Made by a program: the position numbers and the translations under genes. Positions 46,448 to 58,204 of a stretch of DNA of 64,000 nt are shown here, piece after piece (the stretch's first letter is position 1; each line of letters begins with the position of its first letter). Origin of the DNA: Lepiota brunneoincarnata (lineage: Eukaryota; Basidiomycota; Agaricomycetes; Agaricales; Agaricaceae); the NCBI GenBank assembly GCA_023014365.1, contig JAEBUN010000012.1, positions 186,001 to 250,000 of the forward strand. The letters are read 5' to 3'. Below the pieces are notes generated by a model. That model was not told where the DNA came from. It did no database searches and saw only the letters and a list, made by a program, of their open reading frames with translations.

Positions 46448-48077
46448 CTATCCCAGGAGACCCTCACTGTCAGAGTAAGCCGTGCTGCTGTTATACGGTG
46501 AGCTGAGCTCGTTGTAATGTGCAATTCTTAGTCGTTGGCTCGGGGGGATAGACTTCTCGTCAATACCAGGCTGGAATCCACCGTGAAGGACACCGACACG
46601 CTTCATGGCGAGCAACTGCAATGCACGGTTAGCGCTACCGCTGACTACATAAGGTCATATAGACACTCACGTTGTGAGCAGCATTCGAGTGGTCGTAGAC
46701 GCCACCAAAGAAAGCTGTTGTCGCGTCCTTGCCAATCATTTTCACGAGCAAATGCGGGCCACCCGGATGCTCATCAATGAAATCGGAAACGTCATGGATA
46801 AAGCCGGCGATCACAATCAAAGGACGCTTAAGCGACTGCTCCTGGACTGTCAACAAAGTGAGTTAAGCCAAATTTCCAGGACGGGAGTCAGCTTACAGCT
46901 CTCCCAGCTAATGACAGGCAGATCATTGCTATCGGTGGGCCAGGCAAGCTTCTCTTGGGTCTCCCTCAGCTTCTTGAGCTGCATGGTGAGTTGACCCTTC
47001 CTGACTTCGTTATCCGGGAACACCTAAAAGTGCCATTAGCATCCCCGTATTAGGGTGGCGACAACAAGATATGGTACCTTTAAATGGCTGGCAAGGCCCA
47101 ACTTTTGGCAAACCCAGATGAACCACTTGGTGGGATCGTACTGATACCACTTGATGGCATTGCGGTAATCCATTGGGAATTGATGGTGAAAATTGTGATA
47201 ACCCTCGCCAATAGTAATCAAAGCGGTGAGGACATGGTCACGGGGGGTATGCTTGTCATCAAAGGGAGTCTCTCCAAGCCAGTGAGCAAGGGAGTTGACG
47301 CAGAAGGTTGACTGCAAATAAAACACGTGAGCAAGGCGCCAAGGCGAGAAAAAATAGCGAGGGTCATACATGGTGAACAAAACACAACCTGAGAACGCCG
47401 GCATACACGTATCCACCCCGAGCATCGCCCCAACATAGCCAGGGGATGACAGTAGGAACAACAAAAGCCATGAGGAGGAGCAGCGAGAGGTAGTTCCTGT
47501 GCTGCCATCGGACGACGGGGTTCTTGGTAAGGTCGCTGACATCGGCAACGCCGGGCTTGCGACGCGGCTTGATGAGCATCCAACCAATATGAGAGTAGAA
47601 GAGGCCCTTGTGAGCATTATAGGGGTCGAGGTCAGTGTCGGTATAGCGATGGTGGGCACGGTGACCACGAGACCACCACTTGATAGAGCCCTCAGCGGCG
47701 CCAGCACCGAGCATTGCGAGGAGATATTGGAGAGACAATGACGCGTTGTAAGAGCGGTGTGCCCAGAGACGGTGGTAGCCGGCGGTAATGCCAAGGCCAG
47801 TGAGGTAGTAGTATAGGATGGAGAAGAGGAAAGTCTCCCAGCGGAGCTTGGTGAACATGGCGCCGACGATGCCAATGGCAGGGGTCACGGTAAGGACGGT
47901 GAAACTGAGCCAGCTGACCTCCCTGTGCCAGTTTTGCCAGGTAATGGGGGGAAGGGCTTTCTGGGTCTTGAGGGTGTGAGTGACATAGTTGTCGGGGATG
48001 TTGAGGTCGGCGGGGATGATGTCGCCGGGCTTGTCGGCGGCGGGAATGGCCTTGCCAGCTAGAGAGACAGGGGACAT
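46448..48077 (-). CDS. OLE1: Acyl-CoA delta-9 desaturase with cytochrome b5 domain
   Basis: Endoplasmic-reticulum enzyme that puts the first double bond into palmitoyl- and stearoyl-CoA. The start at 48077 gives [19 protein letters not shown]. The three histidine boxes are complete: [29 protein letters not shown] and [18 protein letters not shown]. They are embedded between hydrophobic pairs ([33 protein letters not shown]). A C-terminal cytochrome b5 domain carries the haem-ligand motif [17 protein letters not shown] and a second histidine in [11 protein letters not shown], the electron-donor fusion typical of fungal Ole1. The C-terminus is [19 protein letters not shown]. Several short introns. 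An intact, essential-type gene. Confidence 0.97.
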
Positions 48078-48406
48078 GATGGTGGTCCTTGGAAGAGAAG
48101 CTCGGCGAACCTGAAAATAAAAAGGGAGAGCGCGTCTATTTAAATTCCTTTTCTTTGGGGAGGATTGACAACATCAACAAATCAGCCGGGGCTCTCATTA
48201 GTAGACCGCCCTTTGTCATTCGCACCCTCCCCACGTATCATACAGCCCGAAAGCCCGGTATCCCCTGTCCCTCTCTAGTCTGTGTGTGTGTTAACTCCGT
48301 AACATGTAGTCACCGTCAGTTCTTTGCAAATTCTCTCTCACTGGGTCACGTGCCATTCCGAATCTTTGGGGCGACCGTCATACCCTACACACATGTAAAT
48401 TCCCAT
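48078..48406. promoter_or_regulatory. Upstream region of the desaturase gene
   Basis: A 329-bp gap between the desaturase start and the stop codon of the serine hydrolase, both on the minus strand. It should contain the desaturase promoter; no specific site is recognised. Confidence 0.35.
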
Positions 48407-50137
48407 CTACACTCGTCCCAGTGCCTTGGCGATATAGAATCCCATGTTAATCCTCGCTATATTGATGCTCGACCAATTGCGATTCGGGTGTACTCTGTGT
48501 GTCAACAACACCCAGAACGTATCGCTCGCTGCTCCTGTCAGACCGTGTATGTGTCAAAAATCATAAATCAACCCACTCACATCGGTCAATCACTAGAGAT
48601 GTGCCGGTATACCCGGTATGCCCTGCCGTCTGTAGACTCCGCATCGCCCCACTCCAGTAATTCTGGTCCAACTCGAACCCCAACCCATGCGCATTTCCTG
48701 GGAACTTTTTGTTAAAGTTGGTGAAAATCTGATCCACTGTCTCCGGCTGAAGAATACGTGTCCCGTTATATGTTCCATTATTCACAATCATCTTCGCGCA
48801 TCAATCAATACCAGTCCATACCATCCACACCCACCACCTACCTGGCAAAACACCCCCAAATCCAGTGCACTCGAGTACAATCCTGCGTGTCCGGCGACAC
48901 CATCCAAACTCCACGCATTCTCGTCATGAACCTGCCGACAAGCTACTGTCAGCTCCAGCCCCTCGATACTCGGAATGCTGCGCCCCAACAGCGCTGTTAA
49001 CTTACGGTACCCCAAACCGGCTGCCTCCTCTGGGGTTCAACACTCCCCAATACTTCGATCTGGTACTCGGTGCTCGCAATCCGTCTTCTCACAAGCTCGT
49101 CTCTACTCAGTTCGACGTTTCCCCTATTGAAAAAGGTCGACGCCATGTTGAGGGGCCCTGTCAACTCCTTCTGGAGTAGCTCGTCCAGCGGAAGAGACGT
49201 AACTTGTTCAAGAAGGAGCTGCAGGGACATGAAACCTACAAAGTCCGTTCATCGTTTCACGTCTGTCGGAATCTCTGTAGACTTACTGAGGTCAGAGTAA
49301 AGGTAAGTTGAGCCAGGCTTGTGGATTACTGGCGTATCGAGGATCGCCCGTCTCCGCGCCTCGACCGTTCCATACCTGGACCATTCATAACAAATTTCTG
49401 ATGTTACTCGCTCGAAATCTTTACTCACCCATTCCACAGCCCAGGGCTAGGATCAGCATCAAAGCCGCTTGTATGCGTGAGCAACATCTTAACTGTAACA
49501 TCCCCCTTCCCGCCCGCTGCCCCCACATTCAGTCTCCAATAAAAGGCAACCACACATAACGACCTACCATTAAACCCAGGCAAGTACGTCTCAACTTTCT
49601 CATCCAAGCCAATCACACCCCTTTCAAGCTGCTGCATCGTCAGAACCGCCGTAAACAACTTGGTCAACGAAGCCACTACAACATGGTCCATCAACACTCT
49701 CCCTCAACAAAACTAGAAGATAGGAACGCAACTGTCAAATACATCATCCTTCCCCATCTCAATCCAGTCTTCTTTCGGTAGCTCGCTCCCGTTCGCATGA
49801 GCATAGCGAAGCGAATACCCGGTACTAAAATGCGATACAATCGTTCCCTGATGCCCAACCCTGCACCCGCCACAAAACGGCGCCCGGTCAGCAACCCGGA
49901 AGGAAGAAGGACATAGACTACTCACAATCCGACAGCGCCAGGATATAATGCCCTCACTTGATTAAACGTCGCGGAGCCGTAATTCGCGGGTACCGTGTAA
50001 GCCGTGATATTCTCTTGGAGCTCCACCAGTGCTTGCGGGTCCAACACCGCTGCCGCTGAACCACTCCCCGTCAGTGGACTTGGACTCGCGAGTACTATGA
50101 GCGGGAATATGACCAGGATTCTTGGTATAACTAACAT
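48407..50137 (-). CDS. Secreted beta-lactamase-fold serine hydrolase
   Basis: Member of the class C beta-lactamase/penicillin-binding-protein-like serine hydrolases, a family including esterases and peptidases; the substrate here is unknown. The start at 50137 gives a signal peptide (MLVIPRILVIFPLIVLASPS). Active-site motifs are present: the nucleophile and general base in ASLTKLFTAVLTMQQLERG (SxxK), the YxS-type motif in GSTYLYSDLS, and HTG in QTAGHTGYTGTSLVIDR. Other family landmarks are VTVKMLLTHTSGFDADPS and LNMASTFFNRG. The last exon reads FWVLLTHRVHPNRNWSSINI and ends KALGRV at 48407. Many short introns. Such secreted proteins are common in agaricomycetes; I infer no pathway from the neighbours. 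Confidence 0.88.
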
Positions 50138-51556
50138 CGTTGTTGGGGAAGATGTGTGGGGGTAGGCTTCGATCTTTGTACCGGCTGTCTTCATATTATA
50201 TCCCTGGGAACAAAGAAGCTTGTATTGGACTTCAAGTACCACCACGATGGCTACGAAGACCATGTGTCAGAGCCGATACCCATGTGTTTGCATGCGTCAT
50301 GAGGGCTGCGATCATTTTCTCTAGACACTTATTTTAACCACCAATTATGTGCATAGGCCACTCGTCGCTATAACCTGGTGGATAAAATTAGCGAGCGCGG
50401 CGAGCACAGTTGTTTCTACCGTTCGTATGTGCTGTGAATTACTAGACTGAGTCAAAACTTGAAAGGCGGCGGAGGGAAAGTACCCTATCTTACCGCCATA
50501 GTCCGCATCAGTTCCAAGACATCGTACAGGCGATCAGGCCGTTGAGGTAAAATTTGCTATTTACAGCCTTGCTATCGGCGATTTCAACCCTGAAACCCTC
50601 ACTAGCAGGCCAGACTCCTGTGCAGCTTCATTAGGGCGACCCACTATTGACAGCGTAGTACGATTGCGGCGGGCTGGAACCTACGGTGGCACTATATTGT
50701 GCAGCACGGTCTTAACTCAATTCTCTGATAGAGGCTGAGGAGAGCCGGGAAACGATACCTCTGGAGCATTATGGAAACCGCAAGGTATTATATTATGCAC
50801 CTACCTTCCCCCGAATCCAGCATGATGGACGCTATGACCAGTCTACTTTGCTTAACGAATGGTAATCTGACGTTCTTGATGCGCCCCATCTACATCGCGT
50901 AAATTACATCCAGCCCCCAGTAGAATTCCCGAATAATTATTGGTTAGACCAATATCCCGAGTGCTCAACAGTAAATATGCATATCGTACCAAATACATCT
51001 GCATGAATTTGTTAGGGGACTTGCTGACATACCTCATGCGTGTATCCCATAAACATAGCACCTATCATAGGGAGACAGTGAGTATCGAGAAACCAATCAG
51101 ATGCTGACCCTACTTGAGCTGCGAGAAGGGCCGACCGGCAGGCTTGGCCTCATAATCCAGGACAAGATCCAGCTCCAGCTCACAATGGGCTGGAGTCCAT
51201 TGAAAATAGTCACTGTTACAAGTCGATGCTTCAAGTAGTCCTCACGAAACACATTTGACGGTGTAATCAATCGGCAATGAGCTCGCGACCACTCTACTCA
51301 GTTGTAACACCAGGCGCCTCTGGTTACACCCAAGCGCCCAGCCTGGGACTTATTGTGGTCAACCAGGTGGCGCGCCTGAGATTCGTGATCCCAGGAGCGA
51401 CTGACCCACTTCCCAGTAACCTCCAAGTCATCTTGGCGGCTCCACTCACCACTGAGTACCAGGTATCCTATAAGCCTTACAAGGATTGGGGTATTAGCCA
51501 CAGGCAGTCCTCCGTAATCGTCAACCCCGAGTCGAGGTTAAATCCAACGGTGGCAT
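50138..51556. promoter_or_regulatory. Divergent intergenic region, serine hydrolase / F-box gene
   Basis: 1.4 kb between two divergent starts. A 130-codon open frame (51277-51669) runs into the F-box gene in another frame; it has no domain and I do not call it. No repeat or RNA gene recognised. Confidence 0.4.
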
Positions 51557-52885
51557 ATGGGTACGTTTGGGGATCTACCAAGCGAGCTGAAGGTGGAAGT
51601 CATAAAATATGTGAGCATCTTGACGTGTGGTCTCAGGGATTCACTCCATCTAAAGAGGTACTTTGCTAAGTTTGCGGGAAGCAAGAACGATCTCTACAAT
51701 CTCCGTATGGCATCAAAGGAACTCAATGCTTTGATCTGCCCTATCTTATTTCAGCACCTCCGGCTCGATGGTTCCAGAGTCTCCGCCCGGTGCCTTCGGG
51801 AGGTCATCATGGCTTTGGCCGCCAAATCCACGGATGTTTTTGCTACATATGCCAAGAAACTCAGTTTCATACCGAACAGCATAAATCGGAGTGATTCCCA
51901 GGAGGCATGGCAATGTCTCCAGGAGAATATATCCAGTGTGGTCGTGTCCCTGAAAAACCTGCGCCACGTATAGTGAGTGCTTGACGGCGCTATGTCTGTG
52001 ATTCTGTTGTACTGACAAGATACCATTGCAAACCTTCATTCAACAAGCTGGTTTTGCTCTCCAGCGTCAGATCCGGATTATATATGCACCAAGTTCGTTC
52101 GTTCCCTAGGACTGCTCGCGTCCCTAGAGGAACTCGAAATACAGTTCTACGCCACCCCTCAATATGTCTTCTCTCTGCAGCCTCTTTCCAACCTCCGCAA
52201 ACTATCCATAGATTTGGCTCGCTCAGGCACCGGTCCTTTGATATCAGAGGTGGCCAAGTTATTTATGCGCTGTCCGAACCTCGAGGAACTGGTTTTGACG
52301 GAAGGCTCGGGCGATTTTGATGTCTCGCCCTCTCTCGAAGATTTCTTTGTTGGGACAGCATGGCTCGAAACACATTTACCCCTAAGGAAGCTGACCACGC
52401 GAGGGATTATTGTCACACCGGAAGCCTTCATGATCCACCCAAGGTACTTCCAACAGTTGGAATACCTAAGTATTTCGAGCGACCCTGGACCTCCGGCATT
52501 TGGAATGGTTTGTAGTTTCTTGAAGGAAATGCGGATCTTCCTGAAAGGCATATCGACCGATGCTGTCCACGACGACTTGCTGCTGGATTATCTCTCATCA
52601 TATTCGGGGATCCAAACCCTCAAGCTACGACCTGCGCACGAATGCGACGCATCGCCCCAGTTCCTACGACAGTTCTTCCATTCAGCTCTCCCTAATCATA
52701 GACAGACTCTACGGGAGCTGGAGCTAGGGTCCCAGAGGGTAACGTCGTGGTCCAGGCTTCTCGATGAAACATTTTTGCATGAAGTAACAATGTGTAAGGG
52801 TATACGGGAGCTAAAAGTCTATGTCGGAGTGACAAACCATGACGTTGATATGAGGCACAGCGCGATCCTGGTCAGCCCTCTTTGA
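51557..52885 (+). CDS. F-box protein with leucine-rich-repeat-like body
   Basis: Probable substrate receptor of an SCF ubiquitin ligase. The N-terminus MGTFGDLPSELKVEVIKYV is a degenerate F-box start. The region after it (LYNLRMASKELNALICPILF, then QHLRLDG) fits the rest of the motif. The body shows irregular Leu-rich repeats (LASLEELEIQFY, LSNLRKLSIDLA, CPNLEELVLTEGS, LRELELGSQRVTSW, IRELKVYVGV). At least one intron lies near 51975-52065. The stop at 52885 follows an in-frame reading; splicing over 52870-52919 would extend the frame to 53152, but that tail is not protein-like to me. F-box families of this kind are large and fast-evolving in basidiomycetes, so the substrate cannot be guessed. 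Confidence 0.78.
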
Positions 52886-53481
52886 ATATGTGTTTTACGA
52901 GCCACTGACGATCTTAAGTCATTAGACCAGTTGGCTGGAAACTGCATCCCAGCTTCCTCGCTTAGTCCGCCTGCAGTTGCTTATTGCCTATTACTCCGTC
53001 CGCAGGTGGTCCATTATGGCCGACCCCCAGGTTCTTTTGGGAGGTTGGCCCTTTCCTCAGGGAAACGGTCCGAGAGTTTATCCTGGACCGATCATTGCAA
53101 TTCCAGTTTGACGATTGTTCTACTGAGATCTGGTAGATTATATTTATACTAACTGATGTGTAGACTGACTGAATGATGAATCTAATTGCAAGCGTCCGGT
53201 GCCCTTGGCAGTACGGCAGGGGGTATCTGAGTTTGTGCAGCGACAGCCGCTGGGAAACAAAGTCGAAAAAGGCTATGCATGAGGACTCAAAGTGGACAAC
53301 TCGGGACAACCAGTCGCCGGATTCCCGGTGCTGTATGTATGCACAGTACGGTACTGCCTCTGATGTGTTTGCCAAACACTGACATCACGCTGTTTACTGA
53401 ACGGGTCACTGCCCCACTGGCACAAGCTCTTAAAATGCGGCTTCTACTTTCCTCACACCACCTATCCCACCACTGTGGAGC
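52886..53481. other. Intergenic, nothing recognised
   Basis: 596 bp between the F-box stop and the PTEN start. It may include an extension of the F-box gene if the last intron is real. No other feature. Confidence 0.4.
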
Positions 53482-55888
53482 ATGACAGACTACATACGCC
53501 GTCTAGTGTCCTGGAAACAAGGCCCGCTTTAAAGATGAAGGACTCGGGCTCGAACTAGGTGGGCTTTTTATTGTTTAATTCGAGTTTCCAAATCAGTGGT
53601 TTGCCTGACGATGTCGATCTATAGATCTTGTTTACGTGACGGACCAGATCATCATCATGGGATACCCTGCCAGCGGTTTTGAAGGCTACTATCGGAACAA
53701 GAGGGAAGATGTGAAGAAATTCTTGGATCACCGACATGGGGAAAACTATTGGATCTTCAACTTTTGCCCGCTCAAGGAAAATTCCTACGACGCTGCATTA
53801 TTTGGGGGAAGAGTTAGTCGGTATCCATTTCCAGATCATCAGTGAGTCTTGCCCCTTCTCTGTAATGATGCAGTGGTGACCCAAGCTCGAGTAGTGCCCC
53901 CCCACTTGCAATAATGCCTCTAGTGGCCCGGGAAATGCGGGCGTGGTTGGATGGTTCTTCGGACAGAGTTGTTGTGCTTCACTGCAAAGGTATTTGTTAT
54001 TTACAGAGCACTTAGACTTTATCTGACCACGCATAAAGCTGGGAAGGGAAGATCGGGAACGATGGCTTGCAGTTACCTTTTGTCCCTAGATGTAGAACCC
54101 ACCTCTCCGAGGCTGCAGCATAGGCATTCTGCAAAAGAATGGGCGAGAAAACGCGTGGAAGAAACCGTGGATGTTCTGCCCGAAGATAGGGAGCTTGACA
54201 AGATGGTTGAAACCGACTCACCGCTGCTCAAACCCTCCTCACCCCTCAAGGTACCCCCTACCGACGTCACTGCGCAAACTGATACTGGATGCATCCTGGA
54301 CAAGGGAGAAACACAACTCTCGCCAAGTGACACGCCATCTGGTCCCGCTCTTTCCACTGGTACGAGCCGGGGAAGGGCTTTTCCAGACGTCCTAAAGAAC
54401 GTGCTTGAGCTTCACACTTCACGAAGAATGAGAGCGCCTTCCGACCCGCAAAAGAAAGTAAAACAAGGTGTTTCAATACCAAGCCAACGTCGTTATCTCT
54501 ATTACTGGGCTCTCCTGCTTGCTCACGAGGCCCCCGGAGGATTTTGGTCTCTGAATCCGTCACCACCTCCCCCGCTCTCAGCCAGTAGGCCCGCTTCTCC
54601 AGCTAGCTCCGCCTCGATGCTCAAAAAGCGCGTTCGCCTCACTGAAATCAAATTACGCGTGCGCGAACTCTCAAGTGTTAAGCTCGGACTTGTCAAAACT
54701 GCCAACATCCTCCTCTGACAAAACTAAGGGTTTGGGCTCGTCTTCTGTACCCAAATCACAAGGCTTCTGCGGACGAGAAGAGTGAGATGCCTGACCCAAA
54801 TCACATTTGGGTATCTTTGGCTCGTTATGATGACAACTTTATCACGATGTTGGAAACGTGGGAGCGACACACGAGAGATGAAACGGGCCGAATGGGTATC
54901 CGAAGACCTGGTTCGGAAAACATGGTCATTGAAGGGGGAGAAGAAGAAGATATACCCGGATTTTTCAGGGACGGGAAATGGGACAAGAACAAGATGGTTC
55001 GCAGCTTTGCGCGGCTGGGTGAAATCGCGGGCTCCACCCCTACAGCGTCTCAAGGTCGCGACAAGGTATTCTTTCTGTTTTCTTCCTCAAGTTTAGAGCC
55101 ACTGACAGGGCCATCCCGCGGTATCTTGCAGAATGAGAAAACCCTGACATATACGTTACGACCCTTATCCGCCAAGCGCTGGGAAGGCTTGAAAAAGGAT
55201 ATCCAGGATGAAGGAGAAGCACGGGCCGAACAGATAAAAGCTGGAGAGCTTGATTTACCCTCCGACGAGGCCCTTTCTATGTATGACACGAGATCTAGCT
55301 CGCCAGTTGATAAATCCGTGAGATCTCTGAATCAAGAGTATGGTGTGGTGCTCGACGCAGAGCGAGAGGTAAGAATAAAGCTGTATATGGGTCAGGTGAG
55401 TCTCAGAGTATGGCTGTGGGCATACGGTTTAAGATGTGAACACCTTTGTTTGCCAGGTATTTATGGGATGGGTTTGGCTCATCCCAACATTCCATATGTC
55501 TCAATCTTCACCAACCAATAGCCCCTCAACTCCGGCTAAAACTACCGTTCGCCTTACGCGCAAAGATATAGATTTTCCAATAGGTCTGGGGACTGGGATT
55601 ATTGACGTTGAGATTTCATTCGAGTGGGTTGCTCCGACCGAGGTCCGTCGACAAGTGGAAGGTGCAGCAGAAGCCGGGTTGCACGGGGAGAAGAAGGATG
55701 TGATCCATGATGCGATGGTAGAACCTCCCGCTCTGACAACCAATGGAGATTCCGCTGAGGAATCTACTGGTGGGGCCGCTGTTGTGAATGCTGTCCTGGC
55801 TGGAATGGATGGGAGCGAGCCGTCGGAGGGCTCGGGAGATGGATCCATGCGAAGAATAGTAGAAGTAAAACAAGGGTCAGAGGACTGA
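53482..55888 (+). CDS. PTEN-type phosphoinositide 3-phosphatase
   Basis: Dephosphorylates PI(3,4,5)P3 at the plasma membrane, opposing PI3-kinase signalling. Segments in order: MTDYIRRLVS, then GNKARFKDEGLGLEL, LVYVTDQIIIMGYPA, ENYWIFNFCPLKENSYDAAL, the general-acid loop YPFPDHHAPP, and the P-loop VVVLHCKAGKGRSGTMAC, which has the CKAGKGR form with two lysines that marks lipid-specific PTEN. A Ser/Pro-rich insert follows, then C2-domain segments (MPDPNHIWVSLARYDDNF, VFMGWVWLIPTFHM, RLTRKDIDFPIGLGTGIIDV) and an acidic tail to 55888. Introns interrupt the P-loop (after HCK) and the C2 domain. Three +1 frame slips are needed: near 53511, 54700 and 54771. The first breaks the conserved basic N-terminal motif and has no intron explanation; the other two lie in the linker and could hide splicing. 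Confidence 0.9.
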
Positions 55889-55962
55889 TATAGACAATGG
55901 TAATTAGGGCTCTGTAACATTTTATTGGGGTGAATACCTACGTCCCTCGAGTCCTAGGGAAG

Positions 55963-55969
55963 AAAAAAA
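55963..55969 (-). terminator. RNA polymerase III terminator of tRNA-Asp
   Basis: A run of seven T on the minus strand begins 2 nt after the tRNA 3' end: a strong Pol III stop. Confidence 0.85.
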
Positions 55970-55971
55970 GA

Positions 55972-56062
55972 CTCTCTGTCGGGGAGTCGAACCCCGCTTT
56001 CGCGCGAGCATACAATATCGGGTGATGACAGGCGCGTGTACTAACCGATATACTAACAGAGA
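55972..56062 (-). tRNA. tRNA-Asp (GTC) with a 19-nt intron
   Basis: The mature 72-nt sequence is identical to the tRNA at 38324-38407, with anticodon GTC in loop CTGTCAC. The intron sits at the same place (after position 37) but is 19 nt and unrelated in sequence (TCACCCGATATTGTATGCT). The flanks differ, so this is an old dispersed copy, not a recent local duplication. Confidence 0.95.
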
Positions 56063-56649
56063 TATTTTAAAGAGTGAAATGTCTCTTGTATTTAATCATA
56101 CTCCAAAGGTATTATTGGCCTATGCCGCGAGCGGTTTCTCAAAGTAGCTACAGTCTTCGCCATTCGAGCCGAGTCGACAACTTTCTCTACAAGGGATCCC
56201 AGAAGAAACGTGCCTGTGGCCTGACTCGAAGACTCACCAACAGCAGCCGAAATTACCGCAGCATTTATGTTCGGCGCCCTCCACTGCGGTGCACACGAGG
56301 GTATTAATCTCTTCAGGGGTCGAGGCTTACGGGGGCGTATCATTTTGCTGATCAAGCGTGCTACGCACGACTACGGATTCTTATCACTCAGTAGCCAGCG
56401 TTGATAAGTTGGAGACTGTACCCCAAATGAGTCCCTTTTGCGCTGTATACTTTGCTGAGGGACCGCGCATCATGCTGCGATCACGATGGACCTTCAGGAT
56501 ATGGTAGCCCTGCTTGGCAAGAACAAGCTGTGGATTTCAGGACGTGGCGCCTACCTATCTGGATAAATGTCGTGTTCCCATACCACAGGAACTAGCTCTT
56601 CATTACTACAACAGCCCTTTCAATCCATCGACCACTACAGAAACGCACG
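56063..56649. other. Intergenic, nothing recognised
   Basis: 587 bp between the tRNA and the NmrA-type gene. It should contain that gene's promoter and the tRNA 5' flank. No further feature seen. Confidence 0.4.
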
Positions 56650-57654
56650 ATGACAATACTCCTCACAGGCGGAACAGGCAAAACCGGCATCCCCCTCGCT
56701 CGCCTCCTAGGCACCAGAACCAGCCACACCATCCTCCTCGCCTCACGCAAAGGGACCGTCCCTAGCATTCCCGGAATTGACCGCACAAACGGACAAGTCC
56801 ATGGCGTCACCTTTGACTGGTTCGATCGTACCTCCTGGGTCGAGCCATTTTCCTACACGACCACCCACAAACTTCCTACGATCGACCGACTCATGCTCAT
56901 CGGTCCGTTGACCTGGGACGTGGAATTTATGAACGACTTTATTGATTTCGCGAGGGAGAGGGGCGTTAAACGGTTTGTATTGCTTAGTGGGTCGCAGGCG
57001 GAGAGTGGCGGCGTCGCGACGGGTCGGGTTCATGCATATCTAGAAAGGTTGGGGGAGGGTGGAGTGGAGTTTACTGTATTAAGGCCCACCTGGTTTACCG
57101 GCAAGTTACCGGCATCCCAATTTTTTTCCTTGAATATTGGGTCTGATGGGTTAATGCAGAGAACTTCGGAGAGACATTGCTGCAAATGATCCGCGACGAG
57201 CATGTGATTTTCTCTGTCAGCGAGGACGGCAAGCTCCCCTTCGTATCCGTCGAAGACATTGCAGAGGCGGCTTTCAAAGGGCTCATGGACGAACCGAGCC
57301 CTAACACGGATTGGATTCTACATGGACCCGAGCTGTTCACATATGATGAGGTGCGTTTGTTGCTCCTTTCTTAACTCTCACCTTGCACTTAATCTTATTT
57401 GCCAGGCTGCCAGTCTGCTCTCCACCGTCCTCGGACGCACCATCACTCATGTACGTATCACGAAGGAAGACTATATCAAGTTCTGGGACGATCTCGGATA
57501 CCCTGAACTTGGTGAAGGTCTTGTCGAAGCCGACCTGAAAACAGCGAAAGGCTCAGAAGAAGCTATTTTTGGGCATGAGAAGGCGATAGCAGGCAGGCTG
57601 ACGTTGAAGGAGTATTTCGAAAAGAATAAGTATTTGTGGATAAAGGAGGATTGA
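56650..57654 (+). CDS. NmrA-type NAD(P)-binding protein (ergot-alkaloid-A reductase-like)
   Basis: Rossmann-fold protein of the atypical short-chain dehydrogenase group. The N-terminus [20 protein letters not shown] holds the glycine-rich GGTGxTG cofactor loop, followed by [57 protein letters not shown] and [10 protein letters not shown]. An intron joins this to [50 protein letters not shown], a second intron, then [20 protein letters not shown], ending at 57654. The best match I know is the NmrA-like branch with festuclavine dehydrogenase/EasG-type enzymes, but no other alkaloid gene lies nearby, so the actual substrate is unknown and regulation or detoxification is equally likely. The gene looks intact. 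Confidence 0.82.
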
Positions 57655-58204
57655 GTCTGGTTTGTTTTGAGCTTGAGTAGGGTTAATCCATAATGGCGCG
57701 AAATACAGAGCGTGTCGGAAATGATATAGGAGGCGTTAGCCCATTGGGAAGTTGGCAACCGGTTCTGAGTCGAAGATATGACACCCTTCATCAAAGAATC
57801 GGGAAACCCGGATTTACTGTTGCCATCGTCAATTCTTTCAATTCAAAGGCGACCTCGACTGTCAATTTCACAATATGCCAACGCACTTCCCTCTAAAGAC
57901 CAGTCGCGACGTGCGCAGAGCTCGGTGACCATGTCTTGCTGCGTTTTGGTGGCACGCTTTGGTTTATGAGTAGTGGTGCTTGATTGGTGGCGGGGTTAGT
58001 TGGAGTAACTGACATAAGCAATAAAGGCATAGTACAATGCAGCGCATTATTCGCTCGGTCGACACCGACATAGCCCCGGATACCAGCTAGGTTATGTTTT
58101 GTGGCACACTCTCTGCGTTCTCTTCCTTTGTCAACCTGTCTCCAGGTGCTGGTTAAAACCTATTCTAGAGCTCACTCTTTCTCTGGGGGAAAGAACGAGT
58201 CGCA
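57655..58204. other. Intergenic, nothing recognised
   Basis: 550 bp separating two plus-strand genes. No convincing coding or structural feature. Confidence 0.4.

Noticed and set aside
51277..51669. 130-codon open frame overlapping the F-box gene start
   Set aside because: No domain, composition unlike neighbours, and it runs out of frame through the better-supported F-box gene.
56650..57654. Secondary-metabolite cluster around the ergot-alkaloid-like reductase
   Set aside because: Neighbours are PTEN, tRNA, SRP19 and orphans; no synthase, prenyltransferase or cytochrome P450 is present.
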